Below, one piece after another: positions 10,489-23,156 of a stretch of 64,000 nt of DNA (the first letter of the stretch is position 1; each line of letters opens with the position of its first letter). This DNA comes from Paragyromitra xinjiangensis (Eukaryota; Ascomycota; Pezizomycetes; Pezizales; Discinaceae), in assembly GCA_038503065.1 (NCBI GenBank), contig JBCAMK010000014.1, positions 1,762,441 to 1,826,440 of the forward strand, read 5' to 3'. The position numbers and the translations under genes are program-made. The notes under the pieces were generated by a model, which was given only the letters and a program-made list of their open reading frames with translations, had not been told where the DNA came from and searched no databases.

Positions 10489-11801
10489 CTATCTTCTATC
10501 GACAATCTTTCGTATCTTATTTGCATTACTACCTTTCTCCAATTCCACGTACTCTACTGCTTTGACAATGAAGTCTGCAGTTACGTAAAGGTCGTGGCCC
10601 TTCAATAACGCTGCCTTGATGCCTTCTGATAAAGCTTCCCCAGCTGCTTTATCCTTAAAGACCACTCTAAACTCCACAGATTCCTCTCGTTGCCCAATGT
10701 GATCCGAGTCAAGTATAACTTGCCATTCCAAAACTCCCCATTGGTCCTGTTGCATGATTTTCTCTATCTCAATGACACTAAACTTCTCACCGTTGAGATG
10801 AAATGACTTTCCAGGGTGTCGCCCATGTAACCTTAGGCATCGGTGTCCATTCGCACCTACTCCATTGGTTGTGTGTGGATGGAGTGATCCGATATCTCCT
10901 GAACGGAAACGAACTAACGGATTTCGCAATCGCATGAGCGACGTGACGACGATTTCGCCGACCTCGCCTTCTGGCATCGGATTTCCATCATCATCCACAA
11001 TCTCAACTATCATCGTATCGGCCTCAAATATAAGGTCTCTATATGGCTTTCCGTCGTTCAAGGAATTCGAGGGCACAGACACAGCCCAAGGACCGCACTC
11101 GGCGGAGCCATAGACTGACACTATGTATTCGCAATGAAAGGCTTTACGTAGGTATTCCTCTTGATATGCGGGTAATGGCTCAGACGAATACATAACTTTG
11201 GTGAATGAAATTTCGATTTTTGGATTTGCCAAAAGGTAGCGGGCAAATATTAGGAGACGAGAAGATATACCCGTGATAGCATTTGCGCCGAATTGAAGGA
11301 CTATCGGGGCGATTTCTTCGTCAGGAAAGCTAGAGCCTGCGGGGATATTTGTGCCGCCTGCGTACTCAATGAGATCGCCGGTGAGTTCTAGAGAACTAGT
11401 GAAATTCCAATTTAGCTAGTGCTTAAGAGAAATCTGCGGTATGAAGCTTACCGGTATAGCCCGCCCCCAGCATGTAAGTTCAGCACGATATCATTTTCAT
11501 CTATGGCATGAAGGCTTCGCATAAACTCGCCGGCTCTTTGTCGTTGGCGTCGGTTTTCAGCTGCATCAACAACGAAGAAACACGGGCCAGGAGTGACCCC
11601 GGAACTGCCGCCGGTAAGACTGGTATACGCGGATTTGAGAAATTTTGGATCGGATAATATCATGGTCTGTATGTTGTCGTGAAGTTCAGGTTTTATCATG
11701 AGTGGGAAGGCGGAAAGGCTTCTTTCAGATGATGAGACACGTTTGGAGTAAAATGGATGTGAAGCAGCTGCTTCGAGTATTTTCTCAATTGAGTAAGGCA
11801 T
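10489..11801 (-). CDS. PaaK-like adenylate-forming enzyme (phenylacetate-CoA ligase family), 418 aa
   Basis: The gene has two exons, 11801-11452 and 11395-10489. They are joined across a 56-bp intron (GTAAGC donor, branch-like CTAAA, TAG acceptor) that keeps the frame and codes through both sides. The start is the ATG at 11801; an upstream in-frame TTG is not needed. The A3-type phosphate loop TSLTGGSSGVTPG is at about residues 60-72, the A5-type motif YGSAECGP at about 212-219, and RFRSGDIG at about 277-284 carries the ribose-binding Asp. A C-terminal lid (NGEKFSVIEIE) and a final Lys-containing KGSNANKIRK segment complete an ANL-type fold. Length matches bacterial PaaK (about 430 aa), so it looks complete and stand-alone, without a carrier domain. 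It would activate an aromatic or other carboxylic acid as acyl-AMP and then thioester; the substrate cannot be read from the sequence. Confidence 0.87.
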
Positions 11802-14800
11802 AGTTTGGAGGGGTGATATCAAAGCTCGAGATTTGGTAGAGTAAATATGACTGAGAATAGAGTGGAAGATAATAGAGATTTGTTGAAATGGGTTTGGCTG
11901 AGGGTGGGATGAAAAGGTTGACGATAGTTGGCTATTTAAGGATAACCCATATACTCAAAGGAAGAGCGAGAGGCTCGGGGCGTGGTTCTGCCTCTGGATT
12001 CTCACACGTTGTGCATGGTATTGGAGATCTGCGATGTACGACTACGAATCCCTTGCCGGATATCGACGAAAGCCGAACCTCCTGTGTAGCTTCTGGCCAG
12101 TAAATCCAGCACGGCTATCGGCCGCTTGGGCCGCAATTTTTCTATCGACAGAGTTTCACTTTGTGGTCGCCGAAGCTGGGCCTTCCGTCATGTGTGAAGT
12201 TGCGTTACGGTTCTTCCCGTGGGTCGTGAATTGTGCATAGACTGCTCGGGGTAGGCATGAAGCACTTGGAAATGCTTTTTGCTGGTAGATTTCCCCGATC
12301 CGCTCTCGCCTAGTTAGCCGCGTAGACAGACTAATCAGTCAATCCACACCTGCATATCTAGATTTTTATATCTTCTCCGAGTGTCTCTAAGCCCAAAATA
12401 AGCGATAGCCAAAATCATGTTCAGATTGAACCTTTTGAGGCATTAATGTCGTATCACCTTTGTGCCGTGTTTCGGCCTCTTCAGCTCGGGATTTATCTTG
12501 GTTGAGTTACCGCCCGAGTTTGAGGGAATTTTAATGTCTGTGGTGAAAATACTGCTGATACATGGCTTCTAGGCTATCCACAACCCCAACCACCCGGAGA
12601 ACTAGCAGAGCCGTACCTAAATTCGAAGTGGAAGTTTCCTACATTACAACCAATTGCAGCCTGCGTGCTGCTCAAACACGTTTCCCCTACTAAAGGCTAA
12701 CCAATCATCGTTTGTCTAGGTGAATAAGGTGTTTGGGTTGTTTGTGAAGCCCCATCCCTTAGTAATATAATAAGATATTAACTACCTCAAGGTTTCGTCC
12801 TAGTGATGCCTATCGTTTATCGTGATAATAGGGTGAGACGTCCCGTCACGTTCTAGCCTTCTAAGCGGGGTCCGTTTCATGCCCCAGAGTCTAGAATCTA
12901 GGTTTACGGGGAAATATCCTGGATCTGTCCGCAGATTGTCGCTAATCTGCGGTATGAGTGGCGGACATCGCCAAGACTGGAACCCGGAAAATATCACATA
13001 GTAGTTAGCTATCTATATAAGTATGCAGGGTCTGCGATCGACAATGCGGTCGTGGGATCGGGCGTCAAATAAGCAGGCACGGCAGAAAGTTCAGCTTGGC
13101 ACGAGCTGTGTATGGGGCCTGATACGGCAGTTGAATTTGACCTGCATGGCACCTAACTGGGGAAAGAGAGATTTTAGGGGAACGAACGAGTGATGTTCCT
13201 GATTAAAATCTAGAGATTTGGGTTGAGAAAACCTTTACTATACCATGCTTCCTTGTGCAGCCCTTTAAGACACCATCATGTCTCACAATAACCCATGAAC
13301 AAAAACATCACAAGTACCTAAGCATGGTCGCAAACTTTCCCTTTTGGCACCATACTACGCCTCTTGTAAGCAAGAGATGTGGTGTATTTTAATGTATATA
13401 CTGGCCCACAACTCAATTTTCAGGGAAAATGGCAGAGTATACGGCGAGTTCTACCCACTGGTAGCCTGGGACCTCCAGTACAGATAATTTTAATATAAAT
13501 AACCTCAACATGCAAAAAAAGTAAGGACAAGCCCCCAAGATATAATGTGTAGCTTGTGTGTAGTGTGGGCTGTTGGAGGGGGCATATGTTTAGTACTAAA
13601 TAAGACTGGCCTCTAAGTTCTGGATGGTAGTCTCATCGTGCAGATGGTATCTTAAAAGGCTGCACGAAAAGATATGGTATAGTAAAGGTTTCCTTAACCT
13701 AACCCCTTTGTGTGCATGTACCTGTGTAGTTAGTACTGGCAGGAAAGTCACCATACGCACCGGTAAACCAAGATTTTGCATTTTAGGTAAAGTTTAATTT
13801 GGGCGGGTTGTGTTTGTGGGGTCCTTATTTCGATCTACGGTATGGAGGTTTTAATGCAGTTGCACAATTACTACGTCCCAGCTCTGCCACGTTATGGGAC
13901 CGAATCTATGCGATCCGCTAATCCTTGCTTAGATCGCGACATCTGGGGTCGTACATGTTAAGTAAGATTGTTTTCTTGCTCTATTGCTGATGGATCTACC
14001 GCTGTTTTGGGCTCGTGTTGCTTAAATGGGGGAACTCCCTACTTCATAATCAAGGGGCTGGAAAACAGACTGAATTTAAGAGTACTTCCGAACGAGATGC
14101 CAGAAAATAGTAATATCTCAATTCAAATTGGTGTCTTGAGGGATCTGTAAGCATAGAGGGGTACTGGTAGTGAAAAGATAACCAGAGACTCCGGAGCGTT
14201 TTTTTGGCTAGTAGAAATAATTCATCTACCGTTTTATGCCTATTTAGCGTCAGGCAAGGGCTTGTCGATCTTTATCAAGAACCAATAGAATTGCTATGGT
14301 GGACGAGGGCAAGATGCTTTTTAGCGGAGGGGCACAACATTTGCCAGTGGTGTAGCTCAGCTCACCAACCAAAAGCAAAGGATCGCTACGCCACTGATAT
14401 TAAGGCGACGCAGACGCTAGCGGGGTTTTCGAGTTTCTACGGTATATAAGTACGTGATTAGATATGTTTTTGTTTTCTAGAACCACTACTCTAACGCATT
14501 TACAAGTACCGAGACCAAATACTGGGACAGAGCGAAGATCTATATTTTCGGAGTATACGTAGAGTCATCGATAGCCCCTCATTCAGCTCGAGGCCACATC
14601 AGCTGACTGCGGTCGAGCGGAACACGACCAGTCTACCAAATTGCGCCCGACTGACCTTTTCAGGTCTTCGGTTTGTTCCGCTGTCGGATATCTCTTACAC
14701 GGAGCCCACCTTTGTTAGGCTATAGCCTCAGGCAGTCAGGCCAAGGGATTGTAATGCCTATAGGTGGTAGGTAATGTTTTGGCTAGATATACTTTAGAAA

Positions 14801-16625
14801 TGGAGAACTAAAAAGGCCAGGTGTGACAAACATATAGTTGGCGTCATACCACAATTGCAGCTCTGTAACCACAATGTAGAGTAATATATCTTGCGTCGAG
14901 ATTTACGCATTAGAGATTGAGCGATTAGTGCAAGGCTAGAGTCAAGTTCGCGGAGACTCGCACCCCGGATGCCGCTGGCAGTGACCTGATACCACAACTG
15001 AAGATTTCGCCGTCACTTGAATGCTGCAGCAGCCGAGTTGGAAACCTGGGATCCAAGCACTAATTGCAATAGCTATTACTTGACTGATTTCACCCTTCTG
15101 GGGTTGTTCCCACCCAAAAGGCTCAAGCAGCCTGGACACTAAGCTTTGACATGCACACAAGATGGTAGAAAACAGTGGTACCCCGTCCAAAATTGATATC
15201 CTGAGGTCTATGGGGTGTCTAAAAGATGCCAAACCAAGTACCGGCTAGAGAAGTTCGGCTATTTCCTATCTAGGAAGTAGGCCCTAAAACGGCGACATGG
15301 ATTGCCGCACGTGTGCTTAGTAGGTGTTACTTCAGCTGAAAACCAGAAAAAAAAACTCTCCTGCTATTGCTTTTAACCACCCGTATTTGATGCTAAGTAT
15401 ACTATTAGACTAGATAGGGGCTCCGGATAGAGGGGGTTTAATCGGAAACATAACCCTTCGTAGAGGGTTTCACAAGCTATCGGCCACCCTGCTGGCCTGG
15501 CCACCCTTGGTTGGTTAAAACTTGTCTAAGCAGCGAAAATTCGCTAGAGATCTTTAGCTATTCGAGTGGATTGTGGAACTGCCTGTGCTAGGCTTCACCA
15601 TGCAGCTCTTCCGGGTGCCGGCAGCAGTCCGCAAGTATTGATACTACCGCAATCTTGGCAATCACAACACTGGTCACATGGAGCTGCTAAAGGTTGGTTC
15701 TGAGGTTCTAGATTGAGGTTCTTGCAATGGGTTCCTGCTGGGCCTGCTTACAGCAAGTTAATGTACCGAGTGAGAGTTGGTGACGTGTACCTGCAATGCA
15801 GGTATCTCAAATGAGATTAGTCTTGCTTTCATTCTAATTTTAGAAATCACCACTCATCTACCCCCCTGGTGTGGTGGATATGGCGGTCGAGACAGAGAAT
15901 TCACCTGTCGGTTGGTTATCTGTATGTATCCGGTATTGATTTGAACGGCGTACAAAGAATGTTTCAACGCCCGCTTGTTTCATATTCATCCGTCGAATGA
16001 ACAAATATGGGCAGTATAGTATACACACTGCTGGGTAAGCATGTGGTAGAAAATTTCAGCTCGTTCCCGATTGTAGGAAGTGTGCATACCCGAGTAGACA
16101 ATGAGTACCCGGAAATACAGAGTGTGGAAGAGCTTTAACTGATCGAAGAGTTAAGTAAAGCTTGGATCTCTGGTTGGCTAAACCAACTTGCCTGTAGCTT
16201 GCATTTCCTGGTACCTGCACCCGCACTTACCTACCTCAAAAAAGAAAATTATTACCAAGAAATAGTACGGGCAATAGTCAAAACCGGGAGACCCTGCATA
16301 GCTAGGTTCTAAAAATGACTTGTTGTACGTAGGATCGTCTGAATTTCGAGACAATACTCGGCATGGGATTGCAATTGAATTTACAAGATTCACTCGAAGG
16401 AGCGCTTCTGCGACAGTTGTGGGCTCATCCGGGCTAAGTATGGTGTACGGCGTGATGCGTGATTGTTCAGCGTGGGTGGTACTCTTGGAATTCTCCCCTT
16501 CCCTTGGGTTTAGATAACTCCTTTCTCGTTTATTCTAACCTGCGTGAGCCTTCAAGATAAGTACCCCTCTTGCCAACCATATTTCGGACCTTACCTCCTC
16601 GAAGCATCAAATCTATCGAGAGACC
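11802..16625. other. 4.8-kb gene-free stretch
   Basis: Twelve or so ORFs of 60-96 codons are scattered on both strands, none with a recognisable motif, good codon bias or plausible splice partners. A short hairpin (CTCTTG-TAAG-CAAGAG) lies near 13368-13383. The last 100 bp form the leader of the ATP-grasp/TauD gene. Old transposon debris is possible but I could not identify any. Confidence 0.5.
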
Positions 16626-18936
16626 ATGAGTCCCAATACCGATTTCTTTCAAGTTTTCCTGTCTTCGGGGTCTTCTACTTCTATCACTGCGCGTCTTGCT
16701 GACCTTCGAGAGTCTTTGCACTCCTCTGAACCCAATTGGCCTCATGGATATGACCTGGCAGCAAACCCATATCCGTTTTATGCCTCGTCCAAGCGAATCG
16801 CCGAGCTCCGGCAAGTTCACCTAGCCCTTCGTGCTGCGGTTTTAGCCATCATCAGAAATTGGTGGTCTACACCCAGATATCAAGCAGCTATTCCCCTCTC
16901 ACCCAAGATAGAGCGGGTTCTGCGATCTTTAGAATCTCGACGACCTTACAACAATATCGGGGCTTATCGTCCCGATTTCTTGATTCCCTTACACCAGAAT
17001 GACCCCCTCTCCTTTTGCGAAATCAACGCCAGGTTCGCGTTCAACGGTTTTGTCGCTGGATCGTACGTGCAAGATTATGTTGCTAGGCTTGAAGTTGGGG
17101 AGAAAATCAAGGGCCTCAAAAGGAGTACAGCTGAAAGTGTATGTATTTCTCTTTCAGCTGATCAGATACACTCGGAATAGCGTAACTGACAGGAGGTGAA
17201 ATTTGTTTTAGATCGTATCTGCCTTTTCCGAACTCTTTGATCGATCAAAACCCCTCGGTTTGGTAAAAGGACGCGAAATTGGATACGATATCCATTTATT
17301 CCACCAATTTCACAGCCAATCTCGATTTATCGACCCCAGTCATCTAAAACTAGTCCCATGTAGCCAGTCGCCGTCGGGGTTCACGTTAGCAGATAACTTC
17401 GGAACCATTGAGCAGATTGCTTTAGAGCTGCATCAGGATGAGCTTGAAGGTCTCGATGAGAAATTACTTCTCGAGATCGGAGCACGATGCTACAATGATC
17501 TCCGTACCATATTCTTCATGCACGATAAACGGATGTTGGGTCTCGTGCTTCAGGAGCTGGGCAATCTTGTCTCGTCGGGCGTCTTGACAGCTGCTCAAGC
17601 TGATACTCTCCGATATGGGATTGTCGAAACGCATCTTCCTGGGACTCAAACGTTTCGAAGTATCTTGAATGATACAAAAAATAAAGATTTGTGGCTGCTC
17701 AAGCCATTCTTGGCAGGCAAAGGCGAAGGAATCATTTTTGGGAAAGATGTCGATGAGGAAACTTGGGGGAACCTGATCAAGTCGAACCCCGAAAAGACAT
17801 TTACAGAAGGCTCATTCACCTCCAAGTCTGTCCCTTATGTTATTCAGCGATACATCGTCCAAAGGAGACATAAACTTATTGTTCAGCCGCAAGAACCAGG
17901 TCAATTGGCTCGCCGAGTCAATTGGTTTGTAGTTGGAACCGTGTTTTGCCTCAACGGGCAATTTCTTGGGGTATCGGTCTGGCGTACTTCACCAACAGAC
18001 ATTACCGCTGTTTCGAGAGGCGGTGAATTCATGGGCGGCGTAACCGATATGACAGCATCTTCGGCCTACCCGAGGCCTTTCCATAGGAAACAGCCGGTTC
18101 CCAATATTTCGCCTACTCTGCAGCTCTCTAAGGCAGCTCAGATTGAAGCTGAATCACTCGGCCGCCTATCCGACGATGTTCCGATTGTGAGAAACGCTCT
18201 GCAGACCTACGGCGTTGCGGTTATTCACCTAGGATTCTCGGACCCTAGCAGTACGTATATGCTCAACCTAGCGAGAGCGCTCGGCAGCCTGATAGATCAT
18301 TCGAAGACCAATGGCCCACTCTGGGATGTAAAACCGAAGAGTGGGTTTGAACTCGCTCGTTCCCAAACCGCTAATTCTTTTCCATGGCATACTGTAAGTG
18401 GATTTTCGTATTTAAGAAGACATCATCCGCTTATGAATTAGTCTCTGATTCCCTGGGTGTAGGATTGTTCGTTTGACGAATCACCCCCTCGATACTTTGC
18501 GCTTCATGTAATTCGCGCCGATAGGGAAGGTGGTGGCAAACTGAAAGTTCTTCCTGTAGACAAAATTCTTTCGCTGCTACATCCTTCGACAGTGGAGATG
18601 TTGAAACGACCTTTATTTCGAATGCAGGTACCAAAAGAGTTTCAGAAAGATGTAACACATGTCACTGGCGCACTTTTAACCTCAGATGGCAAGATCCGGT
18701 ATCGGAGAGAGATCATTGAACCATTAAATTCTGAAGCCGGGAAAGCCCTTGAAGAGTTAGATTCGGTTCTTCAGAGTTCAGAGGATAATGGGATAGCAAG
18801 GGTTTTGGGTGATGATATCATGAAAGATTCTACGATTGTGTGTTTGGATAATGCAAAGTGGATGCATGCAAGAAGCCAGGTGCGGGATCCGCAAAGATGG
18901 TTAAGGAGGGTTCGGTGGGGTCCTGAGCTGTTTTAG
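16626..18936 (+). CDS. ATP-grasp-like / TauD-TfdA dioxygenase fusion protein, 722 aa
   Basis: Three exons, 16626-17138, 17212-18393 and 18463-18936; introns of 73 and 69 bp are both phase 0 with GTATGT/GTAAGT donors. The N-terminal two-thirds looks like an ATP-grasp ligase: WLLKPFLAGKGEG around K335, a glycine-rich GEGIIFG (about 343-349), then YVIQRYI and VNWFVVGTVFCLNGQFLG as the nucleotide-binding strands. The C-terminal third is a 2-oxoglutarate/Fe(II) dioxygenase of the TauD/TfdA type: the metal motif H-T-D is residues 564-566 (the second intron falls exactly between T and D), the distal His is about 700 (MHARSQVRD) and the 2-oxoglutarate-binding Arg lies just after it. All three iron ligands are present, so the oxygenase should be active. 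A ligase joined to an oxygenase suggests a two-step modification of an amino acid or peptide; the substrate is unknown. It points toward, but lies 4.8 kb from, the PaaK-like gene. Confidence 0.85.
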
Positions 18937-19613
18937 TTGGGGAAGTTTCACCTATAGCTACCTGATGCACGAGACTTTATTTTGGCTTTTTTTGTCGCGA
19001 GCCATACCGTGTTTGACGTTAGAATTATTCTGACTTATAAGAAAAACTTAAAATTGATTTTTGATCTACTAAAACCTCCATATTTGTAATCTTTCTGCTG
19101 CGTGTATTTAAACCCTAACCCTATAGAAACAATAGCCTGGCGTCAACCTCAACCACGTGAAATGAGGCCTGGGTAGGAGTAGCTCTATATTGAATTTTTG
19201 CATAACTAGTTATTGGTAGGGATTACAGGGTGTGCTCTACGACGAATAGGAAAGCGATGCTTGCAATTGATCAAGAATTGGTTCCTACAGGATCAACATA
19301 TATATCCTAGCTCTTACTATTGTATGGTGAAAGCTAGGATGTAAAAGTCATATGGGTATTCTTAGCTCTGCTTTATGTTATCTACCTAGGATTTGGCGAT
19401 ACGTACTCAATATATATAAACTCTACCCGATAACCGTATACGTAATATCCTACTCACTCATGGTTTTTTCTTCTGGTTTTCGCCATGTTAGGTATCCCGC
19501 CCTGAAAAGCGATCTCGGAGAAGTTAGGGGAACGAAATTCTCAAATCCCTTCCGAATATATTCTCAGTCCTAAAGATCTTGGGGGAATTGACAGTCAATT
19601 AAGCATTACTTTC
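18937..19613. other. Gene-free stretch with a telomere-like dimer
   Basis: AT-rich 3' flank of the fusion gene. AACCCTAACCCTA at 19111-19123 is a dimer of the telomere repeat on the minus strand. No gene seen. Confidence 0.5.
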
Positions 19614-19973
19614 ATGTCAAAATCGACGTATTTTTTCACACCTGAGGAGATCAAGATCGTTAATGCGAATGCTCCCAAAATTGTTGACAAAGCAATATCT
19701 GGGGAATGGTCTGTAGTGAGGGTCACCGAGGCCTTTATCAAAGCTGCAATAGTAGTTCATCAACTGGTACTGCGATCTCTCATCCGTATCGCGGTGGCTA
19801 AGACCAATGTCCTAACTGCTGTGGTGGTGGAAACAGAAACCACCTCCGGAGCTGTACCTTACCCCCGGACGACAAGAGATTATCCCCTGGGGGGTTTCAG
19901 GCGGCGAAGCTGTTTTACTGGCTATGCATGGAAGCCTACTAGGGATAGGAACATACATTGGCAGGTCCATTAG
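19614..19973 (+). pseudogene. Amidase (acetamidase-type) N-terminal relic
   Basis: The first ~60 residues resemble the N-terminus of fungal amidase-signature enzymes: FFTPEEIKIVNANAPKIVDK, then SGEWSVVRVTEAFIKAAIVV ending in a VHQL motif, where the family has an EVT-AF-KRA-I-HQLTNC-type helix. After VHQL the frame loses similarity, ends at 19973, and the catalytic Lys-Ser-Ser core with its GGSSGG motif is nowhere downstream. I read this as a decayed gene truncated after its first helix, perhaps by the element at 20023-20383. It could also be a short unrelated ORF, but the run of matching positions makes that less likely. Confidence 0.55.
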
Positions 19974-20022
19974 AATCCCGGCGAGTTGGAATAGAATAAT
20001 TTGTATTCTCTGAAACTAGTTA

Positions 20023-20383
20023 CTGGAAGACTTCCTGCAAGCAATAGAACGAGTTCTATCGCGAAATAGACCTATTTTTGATGCTCTATCAGATAGAACA
20101 GGGTGTCTATCCAATTCTTATAGAAAAATTTCTACTCGCAGGAGTAGAACTATGGATTGAATTCCAACTGTGACTTGCCACAATCAGCTAGACTACCAAG
20201 ATTTATAGTTAGTGACTAGCTACAGTGGAAAATCCTTTACCGTGATCCCTAATTTGTCCTAGAGACAGAATAGAAATCCTATAGCTTGTAGAAGCTTTTG
20301 CTCTAATACGGGAACTGGGTCTATTCATAAATGGGTATCTATCTTCATAGATCTCGTTCTATCGCTTGCGGGAAGTCCTCCAC
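20023..20383. mobile_element. MITE-like element, about 361 bp, TA-flanked
   Basis: The left end at 20023-20059 (CTGGAAGACTTCCTGCAAGC...) and the reverse complement of 20347-20383 match at 32 of 37 positions. Both ends abut a TA dinucleotide (20021-20022 and 20384-20385), as expected for the TA duplication of Tc1/mariner insertions. The interior is AT-rich, carries several GATAGA-type motifs and has no ORF. It follows directly on the amidase relic. Confidence 0.6.
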
Positions 20384-23083
20384 TATCTGAAGCCATCTTT
20401 TGGGAGGTTTTCTATATGTGACGCAAGGTCTTGATTTGGATCATTGGTTTCTCTGTATTTACCTCATCTGGGATACTAATGATGAGCTGCTTGGTAGGTC
20501 TGGTATGCCCGGTCATGATCAAGAAACGATCAATTCGGTAAATGGGCCAGAACCTCAAGACATGAAAGCTGTGAGTCAGGAGAGGGAGAGAGACTCACCT
20601 CCTGAGCAAACAGAAATTCAGGCATATATTCTTTTTCCCTCATATTTCCCTACTATTTATCTGGTTAAGTCCACAGTATCGCGTGCACGCCACTTTGACA
20701 ACGGTACGAGCTTGAAGAGTGCCTACGGTACCTGAAAACCAGGGGGGTCGACGGGGTTTAGACCGGGGGGAGAGCCGGTATTTGATTGGCTAGATTTCAG
20801 AATACAGAAGCTTCGAGTTTTGTCGGTGAAAGCACATTCTAACTGACAATTGTGTACCTGAATCCTCAACCTCTCATCGAGTACTGCGAGCAAGCGAGGT
20901 TTCTAGCAACCGAGGTCTAGGCCGAGTGATATATGGTGATGGACTCCCGAGCTCATAACCTCTAGTATCAAATGTACCGTGAAATTTTGTATAGTCATAA
21001 ATTGCTTGACTAAGTGTTCAAAACTACGAGACCTAAAGACTCTGTATGGTGGGTGGGTAATCGTACAGTAGCCAGGAGTGCAACACGGTTTTTCGAAATC
21101 AGGAAAATGTGATACAGCCACCAAAACTACATGTAGCCAAAAGCCCATGGAGCAAATCACAAACAAGGTATCTCAATTAATCAGTGCATCAGGTATTCCA
21201 GGCCGGAACTTGAGCTCAAATATTGGCCCAAGCTTTTAGTCCGAATGAAAAGCTCTCATCTAGCTACGACACTTGGAAAAAAAACAATTGGAGAAAGCAC
21301 AATGGAAACTACATCACCCGCATTCGGGAATCCGTGCCTGTCCTGTGCGTTTGCCAAGCTGCGCAAGTTCTTCCTCCTCGCCTAAAATCATTCCATCGAC
21401 CTCCTCGTCGTATTGACAATGTTGTTTCTAATTACAAATACAAGGTCTAAGGCAAAAATTTCCCATCTCATATCAGCTCCATCGCGGACCTTCGTCTATA
21501 GTCTGCTATAAAAGCAACAGGATACCTATCCGTACCAGATATTAGCCAAACACTTCTGTTGCAAATCCCACAGAAGTCCTAACACCCACTCATTTTTGAG
21601 CGTGCAAACTCCACAATTTCTAGAAGTTCAATCCAACTCCGGCGAAGTGTGAACCCTCGCTGAGATACCCACTTCTCGAATTCGGAAATTGGTTGAGTTT
21701 GAGAAGCAGGCTGTCATCTTTATAAGGCGTATATCTGAAACCTCAACAACGAGGAGCGGCAAAAGGAGAAGTGTGCGTTAAGGTGGCTGCTGGAACAGAT
21801 TCTCATCACCCGGCTTTGGCACGAGCGGCAGGGATCCACCATATGCAATTGATGCCCTAGAGCCGCCAGTCTCCAGTTTTGCTTTACTGGCCAAGCTGTT
21901 GTCTTTGATGTGGTGTATCGGTTGAGATGGGTGTTTTAGGAGGCCTTGGGCATGGCTCACCTGACCCTCCGGATTTGGAGGAGGTGATACTGCTCGCTTC
22001 AGCGGTGATGTTTGGCTGCGCAACATCTGTTGGTACAGTCTCTGAAAATGACATATCTCCGCAGCTCCTCCGGCGCATTGTCGTCCGCCGTCCCTGCCCT
22101 TCTCCATGATACACGGGACATTTTCTTGTACCCACTATTGCCACTTCGCACTCACTTTTTCTCGACTTTCTCTGGTCGCTGACAAACTCACAGTTATGGC
22201 TTGCGAGCTCGCCTTCAATCCCCTTTTATGGGTCAGTGTTGCAGTTAAGTGGGCAATCATGTACGGTGTGGTGGGAGGGTCCACTGTCGCAAATTAGGAT
22301 TTGAGAATTATGATAAGGGCCGAGATTTTTTGATTCAGGATCCCCTGTGCTGTGATCCGAGAGCGTCCCATTGAGATTCCATTAGCCCTAGATCCGTGCC
22401 TTTGATGCTGGAGAAGTACTTTCGTATCTTCCCATTCCATTGACTCAGTTTTGGATGTGGATGTAGAGGATCCAGTCGTACTATCACATTCAAGGAAATG
22501 AGAAAAAGGCAGCATGATATATTGGGAGGGTGGTTAATACTTGTCTTAAAGTGCTGGGTAAGTAATGCGCGGAGAGAAAAGTCGAGTCAAGATGCGGTAT
22601 AAGATGTGAATTTCTATAAGAGATGAGGGAAGGAGAGCCTCATTATACACAACTCCTTACTCTAGCTATTAGCTTGTTCCTAAGCTCAACCCTGGCCCCA
22701 ACAGCGGCCCAACCAGCGCACCAAGAAGCCTTAGGATTTACCTTGACAATAAATCACCTGAAAAGAAAATAGAGTAAATAAGCAAAATTTATGCCTCTAT
22801 CTCTTGAATTTCTTGAATTTTCCTGATTTTAAGCGAGAGTCCACCTGCTGGTGCTGCCGACAAGTTATTTAGGCTAGAGCAGCAGGTGACAATGGGAAAA
22901 CGCCAATATCACCAATAATACGGGTATAAGCAAGCCGACCAAATTGATGCTGAGAACCGTTGAAACTAGACGCGCGTGCTTACAAAAGATAGTGCCTGGG
23001 TGAGAACTACCTCCAGGAAACGGGAATCTGAGAGCAGGTTTCTTGTGACTGATTCAAGGTGGGGGTGATTATGACACTGTTGC
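20384..23083. other. Gene-poor stretch
   Basis: No supported gene. A Ser/Pro-rich minus-strand region between 21778 and 22515 has three overlapping ORFs of 73-109 codons in different frames; none shows a motif and I could not splice them convincingly. The remainder is AT-rich and featureless. Confidence 0.45.
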
Positions 23084-23156
23084 TCAAGCTCCGTATCGCC
23101 TGGTTGGTACTGCGGTGGGTGACCACGTAGGAATCCCAGGTACTGAACTCTTTTTT
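23084..23156 (+). rRNA. Partial 5S rRNA pseudogene (3' half)
   Basis: CGTATCGCCTGGTTGGTACTG, then CGGTGGGTGACCACGTAGGA and ATCCCAGGTACTGAACTC match the 3' half of the 5S-like copy at 2.6 kb with only four or so substitutions. A T6 run follows at 23151-23156. Upstream of about 23084 the similarity stops, so the 5' half is missing. It keeps the C-box region and terminator but is unlikely to make a functional 5S. Confidence 0.6.

Noticed and set aside
21778..22515. Overlapping Ser/Pro-rich ORFs on the minus strand as a spliced gene
   Set aside because: Frames overlap each other and I could not find donor/acceptor pairs that join them in phase.
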